NCBI RefSeq assembly: GCF_003182195.1
Contig: NZ_QGTM01000006.1
Location: forward strand, 92,775 to 156,774
Length of the DNA: 64,000 nt
Direction: 5' to 3'
DNA from: Halomonas sp. A11-A
GTDB lineage: Bacteria > Pseudomonadota > Gammaproteobacteria > Pseudomonadales > Halomonadaceae
In this document: one piece after another, positions 54,430 through 62,385 of the stretch
How positions within the stretch are numbered: the stretch's first letter is position 1
Layout: each line of letters starts with the position of its first letter
Notes under the pieces: model-generated
What the model was told of the DNA's origin: nothing
Database searches by the model: none
Seen by the model: the letters and a program-made list of their open reading frames with translations, nothing else
Position numbers and translations under genes: made by a program

Positions 54430-55833
54430 ATGGCGAGTATTTCAGCCCTCGGCATCGGTTCCGGGCTCGACCTCAACGGGCTCCTGGATCAGCTCAACGA
54501 GGCGGAGCGCGGCAAGCTCGAGCCCGTGGAGCGCCAGATCGAATCCCAGCAGGTGAGGATCTCCGCCTACGGCGAGCTGCAGGGGGCGCTGGCCGCCTTC
54601 GAGGGCGCGGTGGGGCGGCTGGCAAGCTCCGAGCTCTTCCAGAGCCTCTCCGCCAATGTGAATGGCGACGCCCTGCAGGCCGCCGCCGACGCCGATGCCG
54701 CCCCTGGCCAGTACCAGCTGGAGGTGGAACAGCTCGCCAGCGCCGGCAGCCTGGCCAGCCAGCGGATCGACGTTGAGCTCGACGAGGCCCTGACCGATAG
54801 CGACTCGACTCTGACCCTGGCGTTTGGCAATGCCCCGGACGGAAAGCCCGATGCCATCCACATCAGCGTGGCGGCCGGCAGCACCCTCGAGGAGGTGCGC
54901 GACGCCATCAACGCCCATGAGAGTGCCAACGTCTCGGCCAGCCTGGTCAACGACGGCGAGGGCTACCGCCTGGCGCTGATGTCCAACGAGACCGGCGAGG
55001 CGGCCTCCGTCACCGGCATGACCTTCGAAGATGGCTTCTTTGCCGATGGCGTGATCGTCAGCGATGCCGAAGACCCCGACGAAGGCCTGGTGGTCCAGCC
55101 AGGCCGCGATGCCGCCTTCAGCGTCAACGGCATCGGCATCACAAGCCCCACCAACCAGGTGGAAGGTGCCATTCAGGGGGTCACCCTGGACCTGCAGCAG
55201 CCGGGCAGTGCCACCCTCGGCGTGGAGCAGGACACCCTGGCGGTGCGCGAAGCGGTGAGCGGTTTCGTGGAGGCCTACAACGCCCTCAAGGGCACCATCG
55301 GCGAGCTGACCGCCTTCGATGCCGACTCCGGCCGGGCCGGTGAGCTGCTGGGCGACAGCGCCGTGCGCACCATCGAATCGCGGCTGCGCAGCGATCTCAG
55401 CAGCATGGTGGGGGACCCCGCCCAGGGCGAGCTGGCCATGCTCAGCGAGCTTGGCATCTCGCTCTCCCTGGACGGCACCCTGAGCCTGGATAGCGCCGAG
55501 CTCGACATGGCCATCGCCAACGACATGGGTGCCGTGGAGCGTTTCTTCGCCGGCGGCGAGGATGCCCCGGGCATGGCCGGGCGCCTGGCGGAGACCAGCG
55601 GCCAACTGCTGGGCAGCAACGGCGCGCTCACCAACGCCATCGGCGGCGCCGAAAGCCGCGTCGAGAGCCTCAACCAGCGCTACGTGCGCATGGAGCAGGG
55701 CATTGCCCAGACCATCGAGCGCTACCGGGTGCAGTTCGGTCAGCTCGACGGCATGATCGCCCAGATGAACCAGACCAGCGATTACCTGACCCAGCAGTTC
55801 GCCGCCATGGATGCCCAGCTGGGCCGGGACTGA
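54430..55833 (+). CDS. fliD: flagellar filament cap FliD (HAP2), copy 1
   Basis: 467 residues. The N-terminus is ISALGIGSGLDLNGLLDQLN, then the LFQSLSANVNGD and YQLEVEQLASAGSLASQRID blocks. The C-terminal coiled coil carries SRVESLNQRYVRMEQGIAQT, RYRVQFGQLDGMIAQMNQTS and DYLTQQFAAM. FliD caps the filament tip and promotes flagellin insertion. A second, clearly homologous copy of identical length follows directly with its own promoter. ATG 54430 is fixed by the family N-terminus; the longer frame from 54235 overlaps the Fic gene. No fliS or fliT is adjacent. Confidence 0.95.
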   Translation: MASISALGIGSGLDLNGLLDQLNEAERGKLEPVERQIESQQVRISAYGELQGALAAFEGAVGRLASSELFQSLSANVNGDALQAAADADAAPGQYQLEVEQLASAGSLASQRIDVELDEALTDSDSTLTLAFGNAPDGKPDAIHISVAAGSTLEEVRDAINAHESANVSASLVNDGEGYRLALMSNETGEAASVTGMTFEDGFFADGVIVSDAEDPDEGLVVQPGRDAAFSVNGIGITSPTNQVEGAIQGVTLDLQQPGSATLGVEQDTLAVREAVSGFVEAYNALKGTIGELTAFDADSGRAGELLGDSAVRTIESRLRSDLSSMVGDPAQGELAMLSELGISLSLDGTLSLDSAELDMAIANDMGAVERFFAGGEDAPGMAGRLAETSGQLLGSNGALTNAIGGAESRVESLNQRYVRMEQGIAQTIERYRVQFGQLDGMIAQMNQTSDYLTQQFAAMDAQLGRD

Positions 55834-55852
55834 TCCGTCACCTATGACATGC

Positions 55853-55879
55853 TAAAGTTCCTCGGGCGCCTGCCGATAA
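55853..55879 (+). promoter_or_regulatory. sigma28-type promoter of fliD copy 2
   Basis: TAAA, 15 bases (GTTCCTCGGGCGCCT), GCCGATAA: perfect consensus, 54 bases before the ATG. Confidence 0.9.
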
Positions 55880-55933
55880 CAGGCTAAAGCCCCTATGGGC
55901 ACCCGCGCTCCGCGCGCCTACTGAGGAACTTCC

Positions 55934-57337
55934 ATGTCAACCATCACGGCCCTTGGCGTTGGCTCTGGCCTGGACCTTTCCGGTCTTCTCGATCAGCTGC
56001 GCGATGCCGAGCGCGGCAAGCTGGAGCCCATCAAGCGCCAGCAGGAGCAGCAGCAGGCGAAGATCTCCGCCTACGGCCAGCTGCAGAGCTCGCTTTCCAC
56101 CTTCCAGGACAGCGTCGCCAAGCTCAACGACGCCTCGCTCTACCAGAGCCTCTCGGCCAACGTGCGCGGCGACGCCTTCACCGCCACCACCAGCAAGGCG
56201 GCCCAGCCCGGTAGCTACAACGTAGAGGTGGCTCAGCTGGCCACCGCCGGCACCCTGGCCACCACGGCGGCCACCACGCGGGATGGCGAGCTGTTCACCG
56301 CGGCCGATACCCTGACGCTGAACTTCGGCGCCACCTTCGATGCCGACGGCGAGCTGGATGATTCCGCCGCGCCGCTGCGCAGCGTGGAGATCCAGATCGA
56401 GGCGGGCTGGTCTCTCGAGGACCTGCGGGACGCCATCAACGCCGACGAGAAGGCCGGTGTGTCAGCGTCGATCGTCAACGACGGCAATGGCTACCGCCTG
56501 GCGCTGGCGAGCAAGGAGACCGGCGCCGACGCCTCGCTGACTGGCCTCGCGTTCGGCAGTGCCACTCTTGAGGCGGATGCCGATACCCTGCGCGTAGGCC
56601 GCGACGCCAGCATCAACGTCAACGGCATCGACATCACCAGCGCCACCAATAAGGTGGAGGGCGCTATCCAGGGCGTGACCCTGAACCTGGAACAGACCAC
56701 CGAGGCAGGGCAGCCCATCACCCTGCGGGTGGAGCAGGACACCCTCAAGGCCCGCGAGGCGGTGCAGGGCTTTGTAAAGGCGTTCAACGAGCTCAAGGGC
56801 ACCATCGGCAAGCTCACCTCCTTCAATGCCGAGACCGGCCAGGCCGGCGAGCTCAACGGCGACAGCGCCGTGCGCACCATCGAGGCGCGCCTGCGCAGCG
56901 TGCTCTCCGGTGGAACAGGTGAAGGAGAGCTGCGCATGCTCAGCCAGGTGGGCATCAGCCTGCAGCGCGACGGCACCCTCAAGCTCGACGACGCCAAGCT
57001 CAACGAGCTCACCAGCGGCAACATGGCCGCCCTGGGCGAGTTCTTCGCCGGCGCCGACAGCAAGGGCGGCCTCGCCGGCAGCCTCAATAGCACCCTGGGC
57101 CAGCTGCTGGATGGCAACGGCATCGTCAAGCGCTCCATCAGCGGCGCGGAGAGTCGGGTCAAGAGCATCGGCGAGCGCTATACGCGCATGGAGGTCTCCA
57201 TCGAGCGCACCATCGACCGCTACCGGGTGCAGTTCGGCCAGCTGGATTCGATGATCGCCCAGATGAACCAGACCAGCGCCTACCTCACCCAGCAGTTCGA
57301 TATGCTGGCGGACCTGGGCAACCCCAGGAAGCGGTAG
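55934..57337 (+). CDS. fliD: flagellar filament cap FliD (HAP2), copy 2
   Basis: 467 residues: ITALGVGSGLDLSGLLDQLR, DAERGKLEPIKRQQEQQQAK, LYQSLSANVRGDAFTATTSK, and a C-terminal RVKSIGERYTRMEVSIERTI, RYRVQFGQLDSMIAQMNQTS, AYLTQQFDML. The ends are close to copy 1; the central, exposed part (~110-230) differs most (ATTRDGELFTAADTLTLNFG). It has an independent sigma28-type promoter. Two caps in tandem could be alternatives, mixed subunits, or one spare. GAGGAA precedes the ATG. Converges on hipA. Confidence 0.95.
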   Translation: MSTITALGVGSGLDLSGLLDQLRDAERGKLEPIKRQQEQQQAKISAYGQLQSSLSTFQDSVAKLNDASLYQSLSANVRGDAFTATTSKAAQPGSYNVEVAQLATAGTLATTAATTRDGELFTAADTLTLNFGATFDADGELDDSAAPLRSVEIQIEAGWSLEDLRDAINADEKAGVSASIVNDGNGYRLALASKETGADASLTGLAFGSATLEADADTLRVGRDASINVNGIDITSATNKVEGAIQGVTLNLEQTTEAGQPITLRVEQDTLKAREAVQGFVKAFNELKGTIGKLTSFNAETGQAGELNGDSAVRTIEARLRSVLSGGTGEGELRMLSQVGISLQRDGTLKLDDAKLNELTSGNMAALGEFFAGADSKGGLAGSLNSTLGQLLDGNGIVKRSISGAESRVKSIGERYTRMEVSIERTIDRYRVQFGQLDSMIAQMNQTSAYLTQQFDMLADLGNPRKR

Positions 57338-57398
57338 CGGCGCCGTGATCCAGGCACCCGCCTTGGCGCCGGTGGCCAGGGCGGGCGTGCTCCGCCCC

Positions 57399-58697
57399 TC
57401 AGCCGCGCCAGAGCGGGCGGTTCTCCTCGAGAGTGGCGTTCAGCCGCTGCTGTATTTCACGGCGCACCCCGGCGCTGACGCCAAGCGCCTTGGCGGTTGA
57501 GCTCCAGCCGCTGATCGCCGTCACGACCTCCTCGATCGTTTCTCTTGCCTCGCGCCAGCGCGCGAAACCGGCCTGATCGGCCAGCGCCTGAACGGCCTTG
57601 AGCGGCGGGGCCTTGCCATACCCCTTGAACGCCGTGGCGTGTTCACCATAGGGGCTCGGGCTGAAGGTCAGGTCGTAGCCGGGCGAGGGGCGCCATTGGC
57701 CTTCATCGTCCAGCAGGAACGCCCAGTTCTTGCTGTGATCGTCCTGGTTGCAGGCGAACAGGTTGAAGAGGGCGCGACGAAACAGCTGCCTGCCGACGGC
57801 AGGGCTGGCGCAGAGCACTTGGCCGGCCTTGATCAGATCCTCGTAATCCAGAGAGGGGAGGCGAAAATCGGCATCCAGCAGTGCGCAGGCGCTGCTCATG
57901 TGATACCGGCCCCGTTCGCTGGAGCTGGCGCTGCAGTCGAAGCGCCGCAGTGCCAGCCACCCAAGCGCCGGGGAACCTTCGGGCGGCGTGATCAGCTTCC
58001 AGCTCGGCGTTTCGATGCCGCTACGCTGGGCAAGAGTCAGATAGGCAGCCTCGCATAGCCCTTCTTCATGCCCCAGTGCCAGCGTGCCGGAGGTGAACTT
58101 GACCAGCCAGGGTTCCAGCCCTGTGCGGGGGTGGGTGCTGGCCCGGTCGGGAGTCTCCGGGGAGAGATACACCTGCACTTTGGGGCGCGCACCGCCCGAG
58201 CTGCCGGCCTGTGCCAGGGTGGCCAGTACGGTGTCGGTCTGGCCCTCGAAGAGCCGGCGGGCCTGTTCGCCCAGCTCGCCCAGGCTGCACTCGGGGGCGG
58301 CGTCGCTGTCGGCGCCAAGCGCCGATACCGGGTAGTAGCGCAAGGCCCCCATGCCGTGCTCGCCCACAAAGGCCAGCCGATCCATCGGCGTCACGTCATG
58401 GGGTGAAATGCCGTGCTGGCGAAACAGGCGGTCCATCAGCATCATGCCCCAGCCGTCCGGCAGCGAGTCGGCGAAGAGACCATGCAGCCCCCGGTGCGGG
58501 GAGCGAGGGGCGGCCTGCAGCCGGGTGTCGAAGGCCAGCTGAAACGGCGCGAGGTTGTGGAAGGCCTGGCAATAGGCGTCGTCATACTGGAAGAACACGC
58601 CCTGGCGATTCTGCGCCAGCCGGCCCACGAAAATCTGGCGGCCGTCGCCGAGGGTGCGCCACACCTCCAGCTGCCGCACGGGCGTGAACTCACTCAT
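57399..58697 (-). CDS. hipA: HipA-family serine/threonine kinase toxin
   Basis: 432 residues. The N-terminal couple_hipA region (LEVWRTLGDGRQIFVGRLAQ, LFADSLPDGWGMMLMDRLFR) is followed by the kinase-like HipA_C domain: WLVKFTSG (ATP Lys), ARRLFEG-TD, FACNQDDHSKNWAFLLDDEG (catalytic Asp and Asn) and GYDLTFSP (DFG-like). In E. coli HipA phosphorylates glutamyl-tRNA synthetase and induces dormancy; HipA targets vary between families. Catalytic residues look intact. It overlaps hipB by eight bases. The start at 58697 is chosen because the open frame upstream overlaps hipB. Confidence 0.92.
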   Translation of the reverse strand: MSEFTPVRQLEVWRTLGDGRQIFVGRLAQNRQGVFFQYDDAYCQAFHNLAPFQLAFDTRLQAAPRSPHRGLHGLFADSLPDGWGMMLMDRLFRQHGISPHDVTPMDRLAFVGEHGMGALRYYPVSALGADSDAAPECSLGELGEQARRLFEGQTDTVLATLAQAGSSGGARPKVQVYLSPETPDRASTHPRTGLEPWLVKFTSGTLALGHEEGLCEAAYLTLAQRSGIETPSWKLITPPEGSPALGWLALRRFDCSASSSERGRYHMSSACALLDADFRLPSLDYEDLIKAGQVLCASPAVGRQLFRRALFNLFACNQDDHSKNWAFLLDDEGQWRPSPGYDLTFSPSPYGEHATAFKGYGKAPPLKAVQALADQAGFARWREARETIEEVVTAISGWSSTAKALGVSAGVRREIQQRLNATLEENRPLWRG

Positions 58698-58980
58698 CGC
58701 GGAGCACCTCTTCGATGCTGCGTGGCGCCTCAGGCGTTGGCGCCGCCAGCGCCGCGATTCGCTCCAGTCGATCCACGCACTGCCACAGCAGCAGGAACTG
58801 GCGCAGGGAAATCTGCCCGGTGGTTTCAAACCGCTTGATCGTTGGGGCCGGTACCCCGCTGCGCTCTGCCAAGGCGCTACGCGAAAGCTTCAGCTCGCGT
58901 CGGCGGCGGCGCACGGCCTTGGCAAGATCGTGCTGGGTGTCGCTGGCGGTGAGGAGAGAGAGGCGCATCAATGAATCCAT
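58690..58980 (-). CDS. hipB: HipB-family antitoxin / autorepressor (HTH_XRE)
   Basis: 96 residues with an XRE-type helix-turn-helix: DLAKAVRRRRRELKLSRSAL, AERSGVPAPTIKRFETTGQI, SLRQFLLLWQCVDRLERIAA. It neutralises HipA and represses the operon. It is first in a two-gene operon (hipB then hipA, overlapping). A 12-bp perfect inverted repeat upstream is the likely operator. An ATG at 58968 is an alternative start. Confidence 0.9.
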   Translation of the reverse strand: MDSLMRLSLLTASDTQHDLAKAVRRRRRELKLSRSALAERSGVPAPTIKRFETTGQISLRQFLLLWQCVDRLERIAALAAPTPEAPRSIEEVLRDE

Positions 58981-58988
58981 CGTGGGGC

Positions 58989-59037
58989 ATCATGATGTCT
59001 ATTTTAGCAGAAAATTGATTGCTTTAGACATCATGAT
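58989..59037. promoter_or_regulatory. hipBA operator: 12-bp inverted repeat
   Basis: ATCATGATGTCT (58989-59000) and AGACATCATGAT (59026-59037) are perfect inverted repeats with 25 AT-rich bases between, beginning nine bases upstream of the hipB ATG. Two-arm operators of this kind are typical for HipB autorepression. Confidence 0.75.
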
Positions 59038-59267
59038 ATCCAGGTGGAATAGCCTTGCGCCTGGTTGGCCGGCAGCTGGCTGCCGGCAACTGAAGCGGGA
59101 ACGGCCAGGGCGGCTCTTCGGCTTTCCAGCCCCTTCATCACCAGTCCCTCCTTCCCCGCAGCGCCCGGCTCCGCCGGGCGCTGGCCTTTCCGGGTTATCT
59201 ACAGGCCAGATTTACCTTTTGTTACGCACTGTCAAGGCAAATGTCACAAATTATTTCGCCACGGGCC

Positions 59268-59294
59268 TAAAGGTTTCCCCGGGGCCGCCGTTAT
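59268..59294 (+). promoter_or_regulatory. sigma28-type promoter of fliC
   Basis: TAAA, 15 bases (GGTTTCCCCGGGGCC), GCCGTTAT, giving a ~100-base leader before the flagellin ATG. Two mismatches. The 420-base hipB-fliC gap holds only this and the hip operator. Confidence 0.8.
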
Positions 59295-59400
59295 AGAGAG
59301 TAACGGCCACCGGCGCCGTTGTGGCAGGCCCGCTGGGCCTTGAAAGACCAATCGCAGCGGGCCCGCCAATGGAGCCCCCCACGTTAGGAAGGAACATCAC

Positions 59401-60618
59401 ATGTCCGTGATCAATACCAACATCACTTCCATGATTGGCCAGTCCAATCTGAACAAGTCCCAGAACGCCCTGCAGACCTCCATGGAGCGTCTCTCCTCCG
59501 GCCTGCGCATCAACAGCGCCAAGGATGATGCGGCCGGTCAGGCCATCGCCAACCGCATGACCGCTCAGATCACCGGTCTGGCACAAGCACAAAGGAACGC
59601 CAACGACGGTATCTCTGTTGCCCAGACTGCTGAAGGTGCGCTGAATCAGGTCAACGATAACCTGCAGCGTGTTCGCGAGCTGAGCGTTCAGGCTCAGAAC
59701 GGCACCAACTCGGCCGATGACCTGCAGTCCATTCAGGACGAAATTACTCAGCGATTGAGTGAAATCGACCGTATCTCTGGCGAAACAAGCTTTAACGGCG
59801 TAAAGGTGCTGTCTTCTAACGAAGGCTTGCAAATCCAAGTGGGTGCGAACGACGGCGAGACAATCACTGTCAATCTTGAAAAAATCAACTCCACCTCGCT
59901 GGGTTTGACTAATTTCAGTGTTAACAAAGTAAACCTTAGTGATGAAATCACCCATAACACGGCAGATCCGTCAGTTGCAATAACGACTACCGGAGGTACG
60001 CTGCACGAAGTTCTTAATGATGACGGAACCGGGACAGGTGACTTCGTTATTAAAGACGCTGATGGCAACCTGTTCAAGGCAGCAGAGGCTAATACTGCTG
60101 GCAGTGCTGCAACAGCATTCAATCTGAGCACTAGTACTACTGCGGTGATTGCTACCGCCCCTGATGGTGCCACTCCTGCAAATGATCTTCAGATTCGCTA
60201 TTCAAATGACGGTAATGAGGTTGTGCAGGTAACCAATAGCGATGGGGATGATATTTTCGTTTTGGCCTCTGCTATCGGTAGCGTCGATACTGGTGATGCA
60301 AAAGCGGTTGATGCACTCACAGAGTATACTGGCGAAATGACCAGCGGAACTCCTCTCGCTGATCTCGATGCTGCTCTGAACCAGATCGACAGCCTGCGCT
60401 CAGCTCTGGGTGCCGTGCAGAACCGCTTCGAAGACGCTATCACCAACCTGAACACCAACGAGACCAACCTCGCAGCCGCTCGTTCGCGCATCGAAGATGC
60501 CGACTACGCCTCTGAAGTGGCCAACATGACCCGCGCGCAGATTCTGCAGCAGGCCGGCACTTCCGTACTGGCACAGGCCAACCAGATCCCGCAGAACGTG
60601 CTGTCTCTGCTGGGTTAA
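59401..60618 (+). CDS. fliC: flagellin
   Basis: 405 residues. N-terminal D0/D1: MSVINTNITSMIGQSNLNKS, MERLSSGLRINSAKDDAAGQ, AIANRMTAQITGLAQAQRNA and a TLR5-type stretch VQAQNGTNSADDLQSIQDEI. C-terminal: LGAVQNRFEDAITNLNTNET, NLAAARSRIEDADYASEVAN, MTRAQILQQAGTSVLAQANQ and IPQNVLSLLG. The variable middle (~145-300) has a visibly lower GC content than the ends, a usual sign of recombination of the exposed domain. AGGAAGGAA precedes the ATG. It is monocistronic, with a strong terminator. Confidence 0.98.
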   Translation: MSVINTNITSMIGQSNLNKSQNALQTSMERLSSGLRINSAKDDAAGQAIANRMTAQITGLAQAQRNANDGISVAQTAEGALNQVNDNLQRVRELSVQAQNGTNSADDLQSIQDEITQRLSEIDRISGETSFNGVKVLSSNEGLQIQVGANDGETITVNLEKINSTSLGLTNFSVNKVNLSDEITHNTADPSVAITTTGGTLHEVLNDDGTGTGDFVIKDADGNLFKAAEANTAGSAATAFNLSTSTTAVIATAPDGATPANDLQIRYSNDGNEVVQVTNSDGDDIFVLASAIGSVDTGDAKAVDALTEYTGEMTSGTPLADLDAALNQIDSLRSALGAVQNRFEDAITNLNTNETNLAAARSRIEDADYASEVANMTRAQILQQAGTSVLAQANQIPQNVLSLLG

Positions 60619-60669
60619 TCTGAGGCTTAGCCTCACGCTTGGCCGAAAGGCTGAAGTGGTAAGTAATGA

Positions 60670-60696
60670 CGGGGGCCTAAGGGCCCCCGTTTTTAT
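60670..60696 (+). terminator. rho-independent terminator of fliC
   Basis: GGGGGCC-TAAG-GGCCCCC followed by G and a T5 run, 52 bases after the flagellin stop. Confidence 0.85.
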
Positions 60697-60717
60697 ATAT
60701 GCATGAGGTGCTTCCGT

Positions 60718-61374
60718 ATGTCTCCTGAAAAAGAAAAAAGAATGTTAGAGCTCATGGAGCGATATAAAAATAACATGCGTGAAATAAAAGAGCGCATGAG
60801 CATTATTCAAGCCATGGAGGAATGTCATAGCAAACAAAAGCTTTTTACCGGACTGATAGAAATCGATATTGATTTACTTTACCTTCAGTTAAGGAAAATA
60901 AACGAAGTTATAATGTTTAGCTGTGTTATTGCTAGCGAAGCCGCAGAAAAACAACTGAATGCTGATTTGAGAAGAGGGTGGGAGCTAAATAAAATCAAGA
61001 GAAGTCTAGAAAGATTAAATCAAAACTACTTCCCCTACCCCGTTAAGGTAGTAAATACAGAAGACGGAGGGTGCAAGATTGAGAAATATGATAAAGATGA
61101 CCGTGTTTATTTAACTGAAGATGAGCTTTTTGACATCTACAAAGATGCATCTAATTATGTTCATGCCAAGAGGAGTTATCAGTACGGGTCAAAAGAAGAG
61201 CGTTTTAGGATATTGCACAAAGGCTTTGAACATGCCTCTAAAATCACTCGGCTTCTTAGTCATCACTGGCTCCCAATCAATGATTCATTAGAGTATGCAG
61301 TGATAATGGAGTATGGTGACAAAAAAGATATTCAAGTAATATTGATGGAAAGAGAAGGTGAAAAAATAAAATAA
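60718..61374 (+). CDS. unrecognised AT-rich gene (probable recent acquisition)
   Basis: 218 residues from ATG 60718 (GAGGTG seven bases upstream; an in-frame ATG also lies at 60703). It is strongly AT-rich, with AAA, ATA and AGA codons, unlike the flagellar genes before it. It is Lys/Glu-rich and helical, with an N-terminal coiled coil (KEKRMLELMERYKNNMREIK), an acidic middle (YDKDDRVYLTEDELFDIYKD) and ASNYVHAKRSYQYGSKEERF, faintly reminiscent of HEPN/AbiV-like helical proteins, though no RxxxxH motif is evident. There is no signal peptide or TM. Function unknown. Confidence 0.7.
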   Translation: MSPEKEKRMLELMERYKNNMREIKERMSIIQAMEECHSKQKLFTGLIEIDIDLLYLQLRKINEVIMFSCVIASEAAEKQLNADLRRGWELNKIKRSLERLNQNYFPYPVKVVNTEDGGCKIEKYDKDDRVYLTEDELFDIYKDASNYVHAKRSYQYGSKEERFRILHKGFEHASKITRLLSHHWLPINDSLEYAVIMEYGDKKDIQVILMEREGEKIK

Positions 61375-61438
61375 TAATTTTAAAAAAAGTGAGCTATAGA
61401 CTTTCGGTAGTCACATTGCAATGCAGCCCGTGAGTGAA

Positions 61439-61464
61439 ATTCCCCCTGCATAGCTGCAGGGGGT
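61439..61464. terminator. strong hairpin downstream of the AT-rich gene
   Basis: CCCCCTGCATAGCTGCAGGG GG: a 9-bp perfect stem with a four-base loop, followed by TTACTT. It may terminate the gene at 60718; a degraded copy (CCCCCTCCATAGCTGCAC) recurs at ~61780. Confidence 0.45.
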
Positions 61465-61514
61465 TACTTCAACCAGATGGAAATCTATGTAATGACCCAG
61501 CTAAACTTGCACAC

Positions 61515-61742
61515 CTAGGCCGCTAATTGTTGATACACTGTGCTGGGTGCTTTCATCCCCAGCGCTTGATGAGGACGTTGCTCGTTGTAGTACGTGAACC
61601 ACATCCTCAAGGTTTGCCTGACTTCATCCAGTGACTGGAAGTTATGAAGCCAGAGACACTGCTCTTTTACCGTTCGGATCAGACGCTCAACCATTCCGTT
61701 CTGCTGCGGGGTATGGGGGCGAATGAACTCCTGTTTCAGACC
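61515..61742 (-). pseudogene. C-terminal fragment of an IS3-family transposase (OrfB)
   Basis: The minus strand encodes LKQEFIRPHTPQQNGMVERL, IRTVKEQCLWLHNF, SLDEVRQTLRMWFTYYNEQR and PHQALGMKAPSTVYQQLAA before TAG. This is the last part of the DDE integrase core (the 'PQQNG..ER' and final Glu region). An in-frame TAA immediately upstream marks the break. About 75 of ~280 residues remain. Confidence 0.85.
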
Positions 61743-61825
61743 GTATTAGTACACCGTCCGAATGTAGTGTTGAAGCGCCCCCTCCATAGCTGCACAGGTT
61801 ATAGTGCAGTAATCAGGAGGACGAG

Positions 61826-61873
61826 ATGAGTAGCGACCCCAACGTCAAACGCTGGACTGCCAAGTGCTATGAA
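61826..61873 (+). pseudogene. N-terminal scrap of an IS-type OrfA
   Basis: ATG followed by codons for SSDPNVKRWTAK, then a different C-terminus and a stop. MS-DPNVKRWTAKRKSALV is a common opening of IS-encoded OrfA proteins with a helix-turn-helix, and AGGAGG precedes the ATG. The match ends after ~13 codons, so this is debris from a second or rearranged IS copy. Confidence 0.5.
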
Positions 61874-62027
61874 TGAAGCCGAATACCAGCAGGTCGTCGC
61901 GGAGTTGCAAAGCGTTATTGATGAGGCCCAACACACCCTCGACCGCTTCGAGGCCACCGGCATGGATGATCGGATGCCGGAACGTTACGACAAGCTGCTG
62001 ATAACTTTGGGTGATGCTGTGAAATAG
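61869..62027 (+). CDS. small unrecognised protein, 52 residues
   Basis: MNEAEYQQVVAELQSVIDEA, then QHTLDRFEATGMDDRMPERY and DKLLITLGDAVK. It is acidic, helical and well formed, with no internal stops, and is GC-richer than its surroundings. Its start overlaps the end of the OrfA scrap, with no good ribosome-binding site. It may be an IS-associated accessory ORF or the tail of a lost gene. Confidence 0.4.
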   Translation: MNEAEYQQVVAELQSVIDEAQHTLDRFEATGMDDRMPERYDKLLITLGDAVK

Positions 62028-62096
62028 CAGTGGGAGCATACGCTGGCGATGTTGGGTAAGCCATAGAGTATGTGCTGGGAAAATCAATAACAGGGC

Positions 62097-62123
62097 TCAA
62101 GATATCCAGCGCCTTGCCGATAG
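62097..62123 (+). promoter_or_regulatory. orphan sigma28-type promoter
   Basis: TCAA, 15 bases (GATATCCAGCGCCTT), GCCGATAG, without a following flagellar or chemotaxis gene. The rest of the gap 62028-62385 shows only short inverted repeats (AACACTG...CAGTGTT near 62176-62204) and the cassette junction. Confidence 0.4.
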
Positions 62124-62304
62124 AGCCTATAGAGACGTGGCGGTTGCCATGCCGATATCAGTATCGAAGTTCTAAACACTGCTAGCCGTGTGTATACAGT
62201 GTTATTGGCTCCGGAAAAACGCGCAAGCGCGATTTACACAAGTAGCCAAGGCTTCCTTTGGGTGTCATGAATCAATGGGTTAACTGAGAATAGGTTGCGC
62301 TGAT

Positions 62305-62370
62305 TGGATTGTGAGCACGCAGGCTCGTTCAAGTCAATAAACGAGCGTGCTGTCTAATACGCTGTTAGCT
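62305..62370 (+). repeat. possible degenerate attC / cassette junction
   Basis: An imperfect hairpin (AGCACGC-AGG-CTCGTT against AACGAGCGTGCT, 62312-62351) is followed by GTTAGCT (62364-62370), close to the integrase core GTTRRRY. The outer left box is not convincing, so this may be a decayed attC or another recombined junction. Confidence 0.4.
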
Positions 62371-62385
62371 TGTCAGGAGAAACTT

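Noticed and set aside
62170..62210. AACACTG...CAGTGTT inverted repeat as an attC
   Set aside because: Only a 7-bp stem with a long loop and no GTTRRRY core.
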